Source of the DNA: TOLSYN sp963849065
GTDB lineage: Bacteria; Acidobacteriota; Terriglobia; Terriglobales; Acidobacteriaceae
Reading direction: 5' to 3'
Assembly: GCA_963849065.1 (NCBI GenBank)
Contig: CAWKFM010000002.1
Span: forward strand, 558,001 to 622,000
DNA: 64,000 bases
In this document: positions 1 to 7,666 of the stretch, in pieces
How positions within the stretch are numbered: position 1 is the first letter of the stretch
Layout: the number at the start of each line of letters is the position of its first letter
The notes under the pieces: generated by a model
The model's database searches: none
What the model saw: the letters and a program-made list of their open reading frames with translations, nothing else
Told to the model about the DNA's origin: nothing
Made by a program: the position numbers and the translations under genes

Positions 1-1339
1 CGAGGGTTCCGTTCGCATTCACCGTGACATCGGAAAGCGATCCGGCGCCGTAGCGGCCCACACCGCTGCCGCCGAAGCCATGCAGACCGAAGACAATGTG
101 CTTGTGGTCGAAGTTCCAGCGGGCGTTGGCGCCGAAGCCTCCACCGTTTTTCGCGGAGTTATAGGCACCCAGTACGTTGGAACCTGCTGCGGCACTGCCG
201 TCGCAATGGGTTGTGGCGCCGACATCGCCGCAAGGAAATACACGGTCGGCGAAGCGGTCGTAGAGGCCGAAGACCTCATAGTGGCCAAAGCCAGGATCAA
301 AGGCGGCCTTGGCGATGATATCGGGTGAGGGATTGAACGAGTAGGTTCCGCTGGAGTTGTAACTTTTGCCGTCGCCCGCTTCGCCGAGCAAGAAGTTATC
401 CGCGTTGTTATGCAGCGTGGCTGTAGCTTCGGGGTTCTCTATGGCGGCGGCCAACCAGATCTTATCGCCGAAGTTCTTGGTCACGCGAAGCCCATACTGC
501 CGCGCGAAACTGAAACCGACATTGTATCCCGCGTCGATCGTCCTGGGCCGGGCATCGTTGGTTTTGCCGGCATCGTCGCTGGGACGGATTCCCCGCTGGT
601 TTTCGGTGACCAGGCTCCACATCTGGCCGCCGAGGAAACTCCATCCGTTGTTGAAACGAGCCTGTCCCCACGCCTGACGAAGACGCAACGTGTAACCGTC
701 GGTCTGGGTGGATGTTGAGGTGACGCCGGACGAGAGAAAGTCGCCGGACACGTAGCCGGAGAGCTCCGCGCTCTTCAGGTGTCCCAACAAATAGACGGTA
801 GGCCGCGACTGGCGCGCGGAGCCGAAGAACTCCGACTCCTTGCTTTGCGAAGCACCGGGCAGGGGCAGCGAATTAAATGGGGTGGAAACGTCAGCTCCCA
901 AGGCTTTGGAGCGGCGCACGGTTTCGGCCGCCACAAAGCCACCCGGCGTGATGCTGAGGCCTTTGAAGCGAATCGTCAGAGGACCTTCGAGCTCCGTAGT
1001 TGGCCCGGTCTGCTGGACCTCCTGTGCGGCCGGCGCGGCGTTGCTGACGCTGGTCTTGAGTTCGGCCACGTCTCCCTTGAGTTCAGAGACGCTCTGCTGT
1101 TGCTGACTGGCCTGGGTTTGGGCCGCGGCCGCTTTGTTGGCCGCGTCAGCCGCGGCCGCTTGAGTCTGCCGCGCGTTTTGCAGCAGTAGTTGCACCTGCT
1201 CGGTCAGTTTCTGGATTTGCTGCTGCTGGGCTGCCAAGGCGTCTTTCAATGCCTGCACGTCGGCAGCAGAGGCGGCGGATGTTTGGGCGAAAAGCGCAGG
1301 CGCTGAGAGCAGTAGAACTAAAAGGATGATTCTCTTCAT
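1..1339 (-). CDS. Outer-membrane porin-like protein, 3' end off the left edge
   Basis: Reading starts at the ATG complementary to 1337-1339, preceded by a GTGAGG ribosome site, and stays open to base 2, so the C-terminus lies outside the window. The first 18 or so residues are a signal peptide ending in LFAQ. Residues about 28-110 are a Gln/Ala-rich coiled coil. From about residue 125 (RFKGLSITPGGF) a beta-barrel begins, with alternating aromatic strands and the phrases SARQSR and GGQMWSL. The same phrases occur in the porin at 23961-25682, so the two barrels are paralogous although their N-termini differ. The likely role is diffusion of small solutes across the outer membrane. The substrate cannot be inferred. 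Confidence 0.85.
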   Translation of the reverse strand, partial: MKRIILLVLLLSAPALFAQTSAASAADVQALKDALAAQQQQIQKLTEQVQLLLQNARQTQAAAADAANKAAAAQTQASQQQQSVSELKGDVAELKTSVSNAAPAAQEVQQTGPTTELEGPLTIRFKGLSITPGGFVAAETVRRSKALGADVSTPFNSLPLPGASQSKESEFFGSARQSRPTVYLLGHLKSAELSGYVSGDFLSSGVTSTSTQTDGYTLRLRQAWGQARFNNGWSFLGGQMWSLVTENQRGIRPSDDAGKTNDARPRTIDAGYNVGFSFARQYGLRVTKNFGDKIWLAAAIENPEATATLHNNADNFLLGEAGDGKSYNSSGTYSFNPSPDIIAKAAFDPGFGHYEVFGLYDRFADRVFPCGDVGATTHCDGSAAAGSNVLGAYNSAKNGGGFGANARWNFDHKHIVFGLHGFGGSGVGRYGAGSLSDVTVNANGTL

Positions 1340-1556
1340 GCAATATGCCTCACGTAAGGTGAGCGAGAGAGCTAGCCCCACAAAGGGACGCCCTCGTCAG
1401 CGGCTATTTAGTTGAGATGGAGAAGGCAGTCGTCGCGATAAAAGGCGCGGCTTAGCGACAACAACAACAGAAGGCGGGTTGGAAGACCGTTGTCGGGGTC
1501 ATGGTGCTTGATTTATAACACATCACTTACCGAATTCAAAATAACCATGTGAACTT

Positions 1557-2925
1557 CCAGCAGTTCTAAAAATGAAATGGGAACCCTGATAGCTATTTGC
1601 CCGAGCATTGAGCTGTGCTCTGTTGGGTCATGGAGATATTTGAGTCGCTTTTGGCCGGGTTGCGCACGGTCTGCGGAGGATTTCCAGATTCACGCCGCAG
1701 CCGAGATGTGGACTACTCGATGGCCGATATTGGGCTTTCGGCGTTTTCCCTGTTCTTCATGCAGAGCGAGTCGTTCCTTGCTCATCAGCGGCATCTGGAG
1801 CGCGGGCGGGGCACTTCGAATTGCCATACGCTGTTCGGAATGAAGAAGATCCCCACGGATAACTACATTCGCCTGATGCTGGACAAGGTCTCCCCGGAGG
1901 CTTTGCAGCCCTGCTTCGACCAGGTGCTCGAACAACTGTGCGAGCACGACGGCCTCAAGGCATTTCAACGGCTGGGCGGACGAACGCTGGTGGCGTTGGA
2001 TGGCACGGAGTATTTCTGTTCGCAAAAGCTGAGCTGCCCGCAGTGCCTGACGCGCAAACGATCGAACGGCAAAACAGAGCATTATCACGCCATGCTGGCC
2101 GCCATGATCGTAGCTCCCGGTCATAACATGGTGCTGCCACTGATGCCGGAGTTCATCGCGCCGCAGGATGGAGCTGAGAAGCAGGATTGCGAGCGCAACG
2201 GGGCTAAGCGCTGGCTGAGCGCGCATGGCGAGCGCGTTGCTCCATTGCGCCCGATCTATCTGGGCGACGCGCTGTTCAGCAGCCAACCAATGGCCGAGGC
2301 AGTGCTCGCAACCGGCGCGGATTTTCTGTTCGTATGCAAGAAGGACAGCCACAAGACACTGTATGAGTATGTAGAGGGTGCGCCGTTGGACGAGCGTGCC
2401 GTGACCGAACGCAAGCCCGGCAACCGCAGCCTGACGTATCGATACCGCTGGATCGAGGGGGTTCCGCTGCGCGATGGCAAAGATGCGATGAACGTCAACT
2501 GGCTTGGGGTCAGCATCCTCGATGCCATGGGGAAGACTACTTACGATGGCGCTTTTGTGACCAGCCTGTCCGTGACGGCGGAGAACGTGGTGGAGATCGC
2601 GGCTTGCGCCAGAGCCCGTTGGAAGATCGAAAACGAAAGCTTCAACGTGCTGAAAAACAACGGTTATAACCTGGCGCACAACTTCGGACATGGGAAGACA
2701 TATCTGGCCAGGATGTTCGCGGCCATGAATCTGTTGGCCTTCGCCTTCCATACCGCATGTGACTGCATGGAAACGCTCTGGCAACAAGCCCGCGAGGCTA
2801 TCGGAACTCGCTCCCGCTTCTTCCAGGACCTTCGCTCCATCTCCGCTTACGTCGTCTTCCCCTCTTGGACCAGTCTCGTGATTACGCTCGCCTCAGGTAA
2901 GGCCCCGCCCATTTAGAACTGCTGG
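1557..2925 (+). mobile_element. Complete insertion sequence with IS4-like DDE transposase
   Basis: The element is bounded by 14-bp inverted repeats CCAGCAGTTCTAAA at 1557-1570 and 2912-2925. It is flanked by the 7-bp direct repeat TGAACTT at 1550-1556 and 2926-2932, which is the expected target-site duplication. It carries a single transposase gene whose stop codon (2914-2916) lies inside the right inverted repeat. It sits between two minus-strand porin genes and interrupts neither. Intact ends, intact duplication and an open transposase suggest a recent insertion. Confidence 0.9.
1630..2916 (+). CDS. IS4-superfamily / ISNCY-like DDE transposase
   Basis: The gene encodes about 428 residues from the ATG at 1630. 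An in-frame GTG at 1615 is possible but gives only five extra residues. The N-terminus (MEIFESLLAGL, then SMADIGLSAFSLFFMQS) is typical of transposases that begin with a conserved helical segment. The RNase-H-like core shows LDGTEYF, then YLGDALF, then a RWKIENESFNVLK block, which fits a D-D-E triad with the Y/R-E-K signature around the Glu. The C-terminal NNGYNLAHNFGHG segment is also family-typical. No frameshift is seen, so the enzyme may be active. The family name is from memory of sequence style and would need an IS database comparison. Confidence 0.88.
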   Translation: MEIFESLLAGLRTVCGGFPDSRRSRDVDYSMADIGLSAFSLFFMQSESFLAHQRHLERGRGTSNCHTLFGMKKIPTDNYIRLMLDKVSPEALQPCFDQVLEQLCEHDGLKAFQRLGGRTLVALDGTEYFCSQKLSCPQCLTRKRSNGKTEHYHAMLAAMIVAPGHNMVLPLMPEFIAPQDGAEKQDCERNGAKRWLSAHGERVAPLRPIYLGDALFSSQPMAEAVLATGADFLFVCKKDSHKTLYEYVEGAPLDERAVTERKPGNRSLTYRYRWIEGVPLRDGKDAMNVNWLGVSILDAMGKTTYDGAFVTSLSVTAENVVEIAACARARWKIENESFNVLKNNGYNLAHNFGHGKTYLARMFAAMNLLAFAFHTACDCMETLWQQAREAIGTRSRFFQDLRSISAYVVFPSWTSLVITLASGKAPPI

Positions 2926-3073
2926 TGAACTTCTCAGACCGTGAATCTCTCCTGCCTCAATTTTGACCAAGCGGAGGATAGTGACAGAGATGTACTGAAG
3001 GATGAAATACGACAGAGGCAAGGAGCGAGATGCAGGGCGAGGCACCACTCGGAGTACCACTTTCGGGGGCGCG

Positions 3074-3120
3074 CTAAAACTGCCCCACTCAAGCCGGAAG
3101 AAGAGAGCTTGAGTGGGGCA
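3074..3120 (-). terminator. Rho-independent terminator of the 3137-5035 porin
   Basis: A perfect 14-bp stem pairs 3081-3094 (TGCCCCACTCAAGC) with 3107-3120 around a 12-base loop. On the minus strand it is followed by GTTTTAG. It lies 17 bases past the porin stop codon. Confidence 0.9.
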
Positions 3121-3136
3121 TCCGCTGCGGAAGCGA

Positions 3137-5035
3137 TTAGAAGAGGAAACGACCACCGACGGTCGGAGCAATGTTGTCGTCGAAGTTATAGGGGACGCCG
3201 GAGCCATTAGGACCATTATGAGGAATGGCGACGGCCAGACCGCCGTTCACGTAGGAATACGCAAATCCGGCATAACCGTCGAAACGCTTGGTGAAGTGAT
3301 GATCCACGTAGAGCGACTCCTCGTTGAGGTTGCCCGCGCAGGAACTGCGGAGAGTATCTGTGGTTGGGCAGCCCCCAGAATGGAAGTCGTTCTGGATCTG
3401 CCGATACCAGGATAAAGTGATATCGGTTTTGCTATCGATGGCGTATTTCCCGCCCGTCCACAGGATCTGCACGTGCTTGGGCAAATCAAGATTGTTGTCT
3501 TCGACGCCGCTCAGGATATAACCGCCCTGGTCCGAGGCGCCAACACCCAACGGGTCCGTCGGGTTAGCCTGCCGGATGTATTCGTAGCCGGCAAACAACT
3601 TGAACTTGTCCCACGTGTATTTGGCAGCGAACATAATGGCGCGGTTGTCGGTCACGATGCCATAGAGGGTGTTGGTGGTTGGGATCAGATTGTTCCCGGA
3701 GATGGGGGTTGTATCGATGCTGTTGAGTGTCGACTGAGTCGACTGACCCGACCCCGCCGTGGTCTGCGGCCCCAGCAAGGGGTTCAGTACGCTAATCGCC
3801 TGGTTGTAAACCTGGTAGACGACGTCGGCAGAGAACTTGCCCACGTGTCCACCGAGGTCGAATCCATAGGCGTTGTTATGCGCCTGTTCCGGAGTACAGT
3901 CGGCGGCAGTCCAGGAGTTTCCGGCGGCGGCGGCGGCTGAGTAGCAGCCGCCGGAACCATCCGCGAATTTGTACATTGCGCCGAAATGAACCGGGCCATA
4001 GCCGAGGCGATACTTCACGGCATCGTCCCAACGGGAGTCCTCGGTGTCGCCGCCGCCGGCCATGGTGCCGTTATACCCGATGTAGGAGAAGGCGTAGGCG
4101 CCGCTGGCGGGATCGTATATGAGCATCGCATCGGTGCCGAGAGAGCGCTGACGGCCGAAGGTCAGGGTGCCGAAAGTCTTGGACGAAACGCCGCCATAGA
4201 ATTGATCGTTGAAAACCTGGCCCGCGCGCCCGCCGTCGATGGCCATCGAATAGCTGGCCCGGGGAAGGCCGTTGTTGATGATGTCGGTTTCCGACGCGTT
4301 GGCGAGCAGGCCGGACTGCGGATTGATGCCAGTGGAACCGTTGAACACAACGGACCAGCCAGGATGAAACTCTTCCTCGCCCTTGATGCCCAGACCGGTC
4401 TGCGACAGGTTGTTCGGCGCGATGAGGAAACGATGTTCATAGCCGTTTCGGTTCACCAGAGATTCGCCTTCATAGTTATAGCCGTTTTCCGGCAGGCCGT
4501 GGCTGACATAGCCGACGCCGACGTCATATGCACCGTACAGCGTGATGCCGTGCCAGGTCAGCGTGCAATCGGTGGTGGCGAACTCGTGGCCGTCCTTGCA
4601 GGGGTCGGGGGTGTTCAGCTTCATCTTAATGTCGGACGCGGTGTTGGCCGCGGTATCGATCGCGGCCTGGAGGCCGGCGATTTGGGACTGAGCGGCAGCG
4701 GCTTTGGCATTGGCCGCGGCGGCAGCGGCCTCAGCTTGCCGCGCGGCGGCAGCGGCCGCATCGTCGGGGACAGCAGCCGGCGGCTGGGCGTGCTTGAGCT
4801 GATCGATCTCGGCCTGCTGTGCCTTGATAGCGTCCTGCTGCGCCGCGACCTGATCTTTCAACTGCTGGATGGCTTCACAGGCTTCGCAAACGGGTTTTTC
4901 TTCCGTTTTTTCGGCTTTGGTGGCGTGTTGCTTCTTGACTTTCTTGGGGGCAACATCGGCGTCCGATGGTGCGGGCGCCGCCAGGCACATGCTGGATAGC
5001 GCAATTACAGCCAGGATTTTTTGATAGCTCTTCAT
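3137..5035 (-). CDS. Outer-membrane porin, coiled-coil N-terminus plus Porin_4-like barrel
   Basis: About 632 residues from the ATG at 5035, chosen because MKSYQKILAVIALS and the GGAGCGAGA ribosome site are shared with the paralogue at 23961. An upstream in-frame start at 5059 would cut into the conserved leader. Order: signal peptide (1-22), Lys-rich stretch, C50-E-A-C53 cysteine pair, coiled coil (about 55-85), Ala-rich linker, then a general porin barrel from about residue 165 (GAYDVGVGY, KGEEEFHPGW, GTLTFGRQRS) to a terminal Phe typical of BAM substrates (GGRFLF). The barrel is unlike that of 23961 although the N-terminal module is nearly the same. It is transcribed divergently from the TOBE regulator at 5368, which may control it. 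Confidence 0.9.
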   Translation of the reverse strand: MKSYQKILAVIALSSMCLAAPAPSDADVAPKKVKKQHATKAEKTEEKPVCEACEAIQQLKDQVAAQQDAIKAQQAEIDQLKHAQPPAAVPDDAAAAAARQAEAAAAAANAKAAAAQSQIAGLQAAIDTAANTASDIKMKLNTPDPCKDGHEFATTDCTLTWHGITLYGAYDVGVGYVSHGLPENGYNYEGESLVNRNGYEHRFLIAPNNLSQTGLGIKGEEEFHPGWSVVFNGSTGINPQSGLLANASETDIINNGLPRASYSMAIDGGRAGQVFNDQFYGGVSSKTFGTLTFGRQRSLGTDAMLIYDPASGAYAFSYIGYNGTMAGGGDTEDSRWDDAVKYRLGYGPVHFGAMYKFADGSGGCYSAAAAAGNSWTAADCTPEQAHNNAYGFDLGGHVGKFSADVVYQVYNQAISVLNPLLGPQTTAGSGQSTQSTLNSIDTTPISGNNLIPTTNTLYGIVTDNRAIMFAAKYTWDKFKLFAGYEYIRQANPTDPLGVGASDQGGYILSGVEDNNLDLPKHVQILWTGGKYAIDSKTDITLSWYRQIQNDFHSGGCPTTDTLRSSCAGNLNEESLYVDHHFTKRFDGYAGFAYSYVNGGLAVAIPHNGPNGSGVPYNFDDNIAPTVGGRFLF

Positions 5036-5175
5036 ATATCTCGCTCCAGGGTAGTACATTCGCCATTCCCTGCCTGCCCTGCGACAGCGGGATGCGAACA
5101 GGTTGTGTCGTCATACCAAGTCCGGCAATTCCGCCCGGGCCCATGCACCCTCCTCAAGCTTCGGAGAGCGTAGTC
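5036..5175 (-). promoter_or_regulatory. Conserved 5' leader of the MKSYQKI porin, copy 1
   Basis: The minus-strand sequence just upstream of the porin start matches that of the 23961 porin in several blocks. 5116-5137 matches 23859-23880 at 20 of 22 bases. 5054-5070 (GGGAATGGCGAATGTAC) matches 23924-23941. A TGCCG-GACT-TGGTA hairpin replaces TGCCG-GACT-CGGCA with G-U pairs retained, and a TTCGC/GCGAA pairing is matched by TCGCA/TGCGA in the other copy. Such base changes that keep pairing suggest an RNA element rather than only a DNA operator. No known riboswitch class was recognised. The 5' end is approximate. Confidence 0.55.
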
Positions 5176-5367
5176 AGCGATGATGCGGAACAGAGAACCG
5201 CTACTGCGAGAAAGCACTTATCCGAAACAATTAAAGTGTACTGCATAGACGGTTGTGACATAACAAAACATACGATTTCATACTATTCAAAATATTTATG
5301 AAGGTTATGCGCCGGCAGTAAGCTCAGGGTTGACCATTGCACCCGGTGACTGTACGATTTCGTCGCG
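5036..5367. other. Divergent intergenic region between porin and TOBE regulator
   Basis: No gene is seen here. The right half (5220-5310) is markedly AT-rich and must hold the promoters for both directions. CATAAC at 5259-5264 and GTTATG at 5304-5309 form a widely spaced inverted repeat that could be an operator, but this is weak evidence. The left half is the porin leader described separately. Confidence 0.5.
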
Positions 5368-5802
5368 ATGCACAGCGCTGCCAAAACCCGTCCTAAGGCC
5401 GAGCAGTTGCTGAGGCTGCCGGACGCGGCTTCGCAGCTGGGAATCAGCCTCCCCACCATCAAGCAGTGGATTTACAAAAAGAAGCTCGGCAGCGTCACGA
5501 CGACCGGGGGGCATCACCGCATTCCACAGAGTGAAGTGGACCGGCTGCTTTTCAAGGTCCGACCCAAAATTGAAAAGGACAGCAAGCAGGTGGTGCGTGG
5601 CGTCAGCGGACGTAACCAGTTGGTAGGGCGGATCGAATCGGTTCGCATCAGCGGACTGCTGGCGGAGGTGGTGATTTCGATCGGCGGGCAGCAGATCATT
5701 TCGATTATCACCGCCCGCTCTGCCCGCGACATGCAACTGAAGCCGGGGCAAACGGCCGCCGCTCTTATAAAATCCACCGAAGTGATGATTCTGCGTATTT
5801 GA
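5368..5802 (+). CDS. MerR/excisionase-type HTH regulator with TOBE (Mop) domain
   Basis: 144 residues. Residues about 14-62 (LRLPDAASQLGISLPTIKQW, then GGHHRIPQSEVDRLL) form a MerR/excisionase-like DNA-binding domain with the typical G-H-x-R wing. Residues about 75-143 form a TOBE/Mop domain (NQLVGRIESVRISGLLAEV, ending KSTEVMILRI), the fold that binds molybdate or tungstate in Mop proteins and ModE. This combination is known for small Mo-responsive regulators, so the ligand is an inference by family. It is divergent from the 3137-5035 porin and 120 bases ahead of a small exported protein. A molybdate-related binding protein and regulator lie 8-12 kb downstream, which fits a shared theme. Confidence 0.85.
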   Translation: MHSAAKTRPKAEQLLRLPDAASQLGISLPTIKQWIYKKKLGSVTTTGGHHRIPQSEVDRLLFKVRPKIEKDSKQVVRGVSGRNQLVGRIESVRISGLLAEVVISIGGQQIISIITARSARDMQLKPGQTAAALIKSTEVMILRI

Positions 5803-5879
5803 TCAAGACCGCGGCGCCTCCCGGCGACAAATTGAGTCTGAATGGAGGCTTGTCGCAGGTTGTGAAGTTGAAGCGGCGT

Positions 5880-5908
5880 TTGGTTTGTCCGAGCAGAAGG
5901 ATTATAAT
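5880..5908 (+). promoter_or_regulatory. Sigma-70-like promoter for the 5923 gene
   Basis: TTGGTT at 5880-5885 and a perfect TATAAT at 5903-5908 are separated by 17 bases. The predicted start of transcription is only about 8 bases before the ATG at 5923, so the message would be almost leaderless. No Shine-Dalgarno sequence is visible, which fits. Confidence 0.6.
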
Positions 5909-5922
5909 CCCTGTTAAGAATA

Positions 5923-6315
5923 ATGAATTGTGAGACCGCAGGCCGTCGCGTCGCGCACGCAACCCTGATCCCGTTGTTGTTGATCGTCGTGGGGATCTTT
6001 GTGTGGGGGGTGCGGTATAAACTTTCGCTGTACGACTCGCCGGTCAGTCCGTCCCGGTCTGTGGCAGAAGCCAAGCTGCTTTCTCCCAATGAGCGCCCGG
6101 GCTCGGTTCAAACCGCCTCGCAGATCCGCCCGCAAACCAATCCTTCCTCGCCGCTCTACTCCGGGATTCTCCCGATCGCAGTTCTATGCTCAGGTATCGT
6201 GCCGGTAAGGATAAGTCGAGCGAATGCGTCCACTTCTCAGGGTTCGCAATCTACCGACGGTCGCGCCACGAGTTTCTTTTTCTTTCGTCCCCCTCCGGCT
6301 TTCCTCATCGCTTAG
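5923..6315 (+). CDS. Small exported/membrane-anchored protein with C-terminal RPPP motif
   Basis: 130 residues, family not recognised. There is one N-terminal hydrophobic segment (about 14-31, ATLIPLLLIVVGIFVWGV), then a polar region, and a C-terminus FFFRPPPAFLIA. A similar architecture, with RSVA and a terminal YIRPPP, occurs in the gene at 25858-26223. Each gene lies just upstream of an RND adaptor/pump pair and near a porin, so the two are probably paralogous parts of a duplicated locus. A strong promoter sits right before the start. A role in efflux-pump regulation or envelope sensing is only a guess. Confidence 0.6.
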   Translation: MNCETAGRRVAHATLIPLLLIVVGIFVWGVRYKLSLYDSPVSPSRSVAEAKLLSPNERPGSVQTASQIRPQTNPSSPLYSGILPIAVLCSGIVPVRISRANASTSQGSQSTDGRATSFFFFRPPPAFLIA

Positions 6316-6436
6316 CCAGCTTTCCATCGAATACACAGAGATTCCTAACCCCTTGTATTAGCGCATTTGCTCGCCGGTTCAAGGGAGATACTCCGCACCA
6401 TTCCCGTAGCTGCTGATATTCAGAGGTGATTGAAAC

Positions 6437-7666
6437 ATGCACAAACGATCTTTCGTGATCGTTGCTGGAGCGGCGTCTTTACTCGCTCTGTCCGGCCTGC
6501 TTCTTGGAAATAGGCAGAAGCCGACGGCTTCCGCTCCCATACCAACCGCATTGGTTGTGCCCGCCACGCGCGGCAATCTGGCCAGCACGTTGACCGTGGC
6601 TGGGCAGTTTCAGCCTTATCAGGAGGTTGAACTCCACGCGAAGGTTTCCGGCTACATCCGCCGGATCAACGTAGACATCGGCGACCATGTTCATAACGGC
6701 GAGGTTATTGCGACGCTCGAAGTGCCCGAACTCAATGCGCAGGTTGCAGCGTCCCACGCTACGATCCGGCATAGCCAATCTGAAATTGAGAGAGCCCAGA
6801 GTGAGGTTTCGCTCGCCGAAGCGAATTATGCCGCTACCCATGCTGCATACACGCGCCTGGCGGCGGTGGACAAAGAACGCCCGGGCCTGATTGCCGAGCA
6901 GGAACTGGATGATTCTTTGGCAAAGGATTTGGATGCGGCGGCGAAAATCAATGTTGCAAAGTCTGCACTCGATGCCGCAAAAGAGCAGCTTGGCGTTTCG
7001 CATGCCGACAGTGAGCGAGTGACGGCGATGCAAGGCTATTCGGTGGTGACGGCTCCGTTTGACGGAGTGGTCACGATGCGATATGCCGATGTGGGTTCAT
7101 TGATTCAGTCCGGCACATCGTCCAACACGCAATCGATGCCGGTGGTGAAGGTTGCGCAAAATGATCTATTGCGTTTGCGCATGCCGGTCCCGGAGCAGGA
7201 CGTACCATTTATTCAAGTGGGTGGAGAAGCACAGGTCAAAGTCCAAGCCACAGGCAAGACGTTCACGGGAAAGATTGTGCGTTTTACCCGTGAGTTGGCT
7301 GCCTCGACACGGACCATGCTCGCCGAAATCGATGTACCGAACACCGACCAGGCCTTAAGCGCGGGAATGTTCGCGGAAACCACGATTGTCCTTCAGCGAC
7401 AGAATAACGTGCTGCTGGTTCCAGAATCCGCGGTGGTGAAAGATGAAGTACAGCCATATGTTTTGACCGTAGATGGCCGTAACAAGGTGGGCAAAGCTCC
7501 GGTGACACTTGGTATTGAAGGCGCTAATCGCAGTGCCATTGTCAGTGGATTGACCGACAGCCAGTCCGTCATCGTCTCCGGACAGACGAACTACCAGATC
7601 GGAGAACAGGTGCAGCCGAAGCCAGCAACGATCTCTCTGGCCGCGGCGCAGGAGGACAACCAGTAA
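6437..7666 (+). CDS. RND efflux periplasmic adaptor (membrane fusion protein), locus A
   Basis: 409 residues from the ATG at 6437, with GAGGTGA eight bases upstream. An N-terminal hydrophobic anchor (about 6-24) is followed by a lipoyl half (YQEVELHAKVSGYI), a long alpha-helical hairpin with heptads (about 95-185), the second lipoyl half (VVTAPFDGVVTMRYADVGSL) and beta-barrel and membrane-proximal domains. This is the HlyD/AcrA family, linking the inner-membrane pump to an outer-membrane channel. Its stop overlaps the pump start as TAATG, so the two are translationally coupled. No outer-membrane factor is encoded beside it. The one at 31677 may serve both loci. Confidence 0.93.
   Translation: MHKRSFVIVAGAASLLALSGLLLGNRQKPTASAPIPTALVVPATRGNLASTLTVAGQFQPYQEVELHAKVSGYIRRINVDIGDHVHNGEVIATLEVPELNAQVAASHATIRHSQSEIERAQSEVSLAEANYAATHAAYTRLAAVDKERPGLIAEQELDDSLAKDLDAAAKINVAKSALDAAKEQLGVSHADSERVTAMQGYSVVTAPFDGVVTMRYADVGSLIQSGTSSNTQSMPVVKVAQNDLLRLRMPVPEQDVPFIQVGGEAQVKVQATGKTFTGKIVRFTRELAASTRTMLAEIDVPNTDQALSAGMFAETTIVLQRQNNVLLVPESAVVKDEVQPYVLTVDGRNKVGKAPVTLGIEGANRSAIVSGLTDSQSVIVSGQTNYQIGEQVQPKPATISLAAAQEDNQ

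Larger units (their letters stand above)
1550..2932. repeat. 7-bp target-site duplication TGAACTT around the IS
   Basis: TGAACTT occurs immediately outside both inverted repeats, at 1550-1556 and 2926-2932. This is read directly from the sequence and defines the insertion site. Confidence 0.88.

Noticed and set aside
1690..2787. Long minus-strand open frame opposite the IS transposase (365 codons)
   Set aside because: It is an antisense shadow: composition is odd (His/Gln/Leu-rich), no motif, and the plus-strand transposase is unmistakable.
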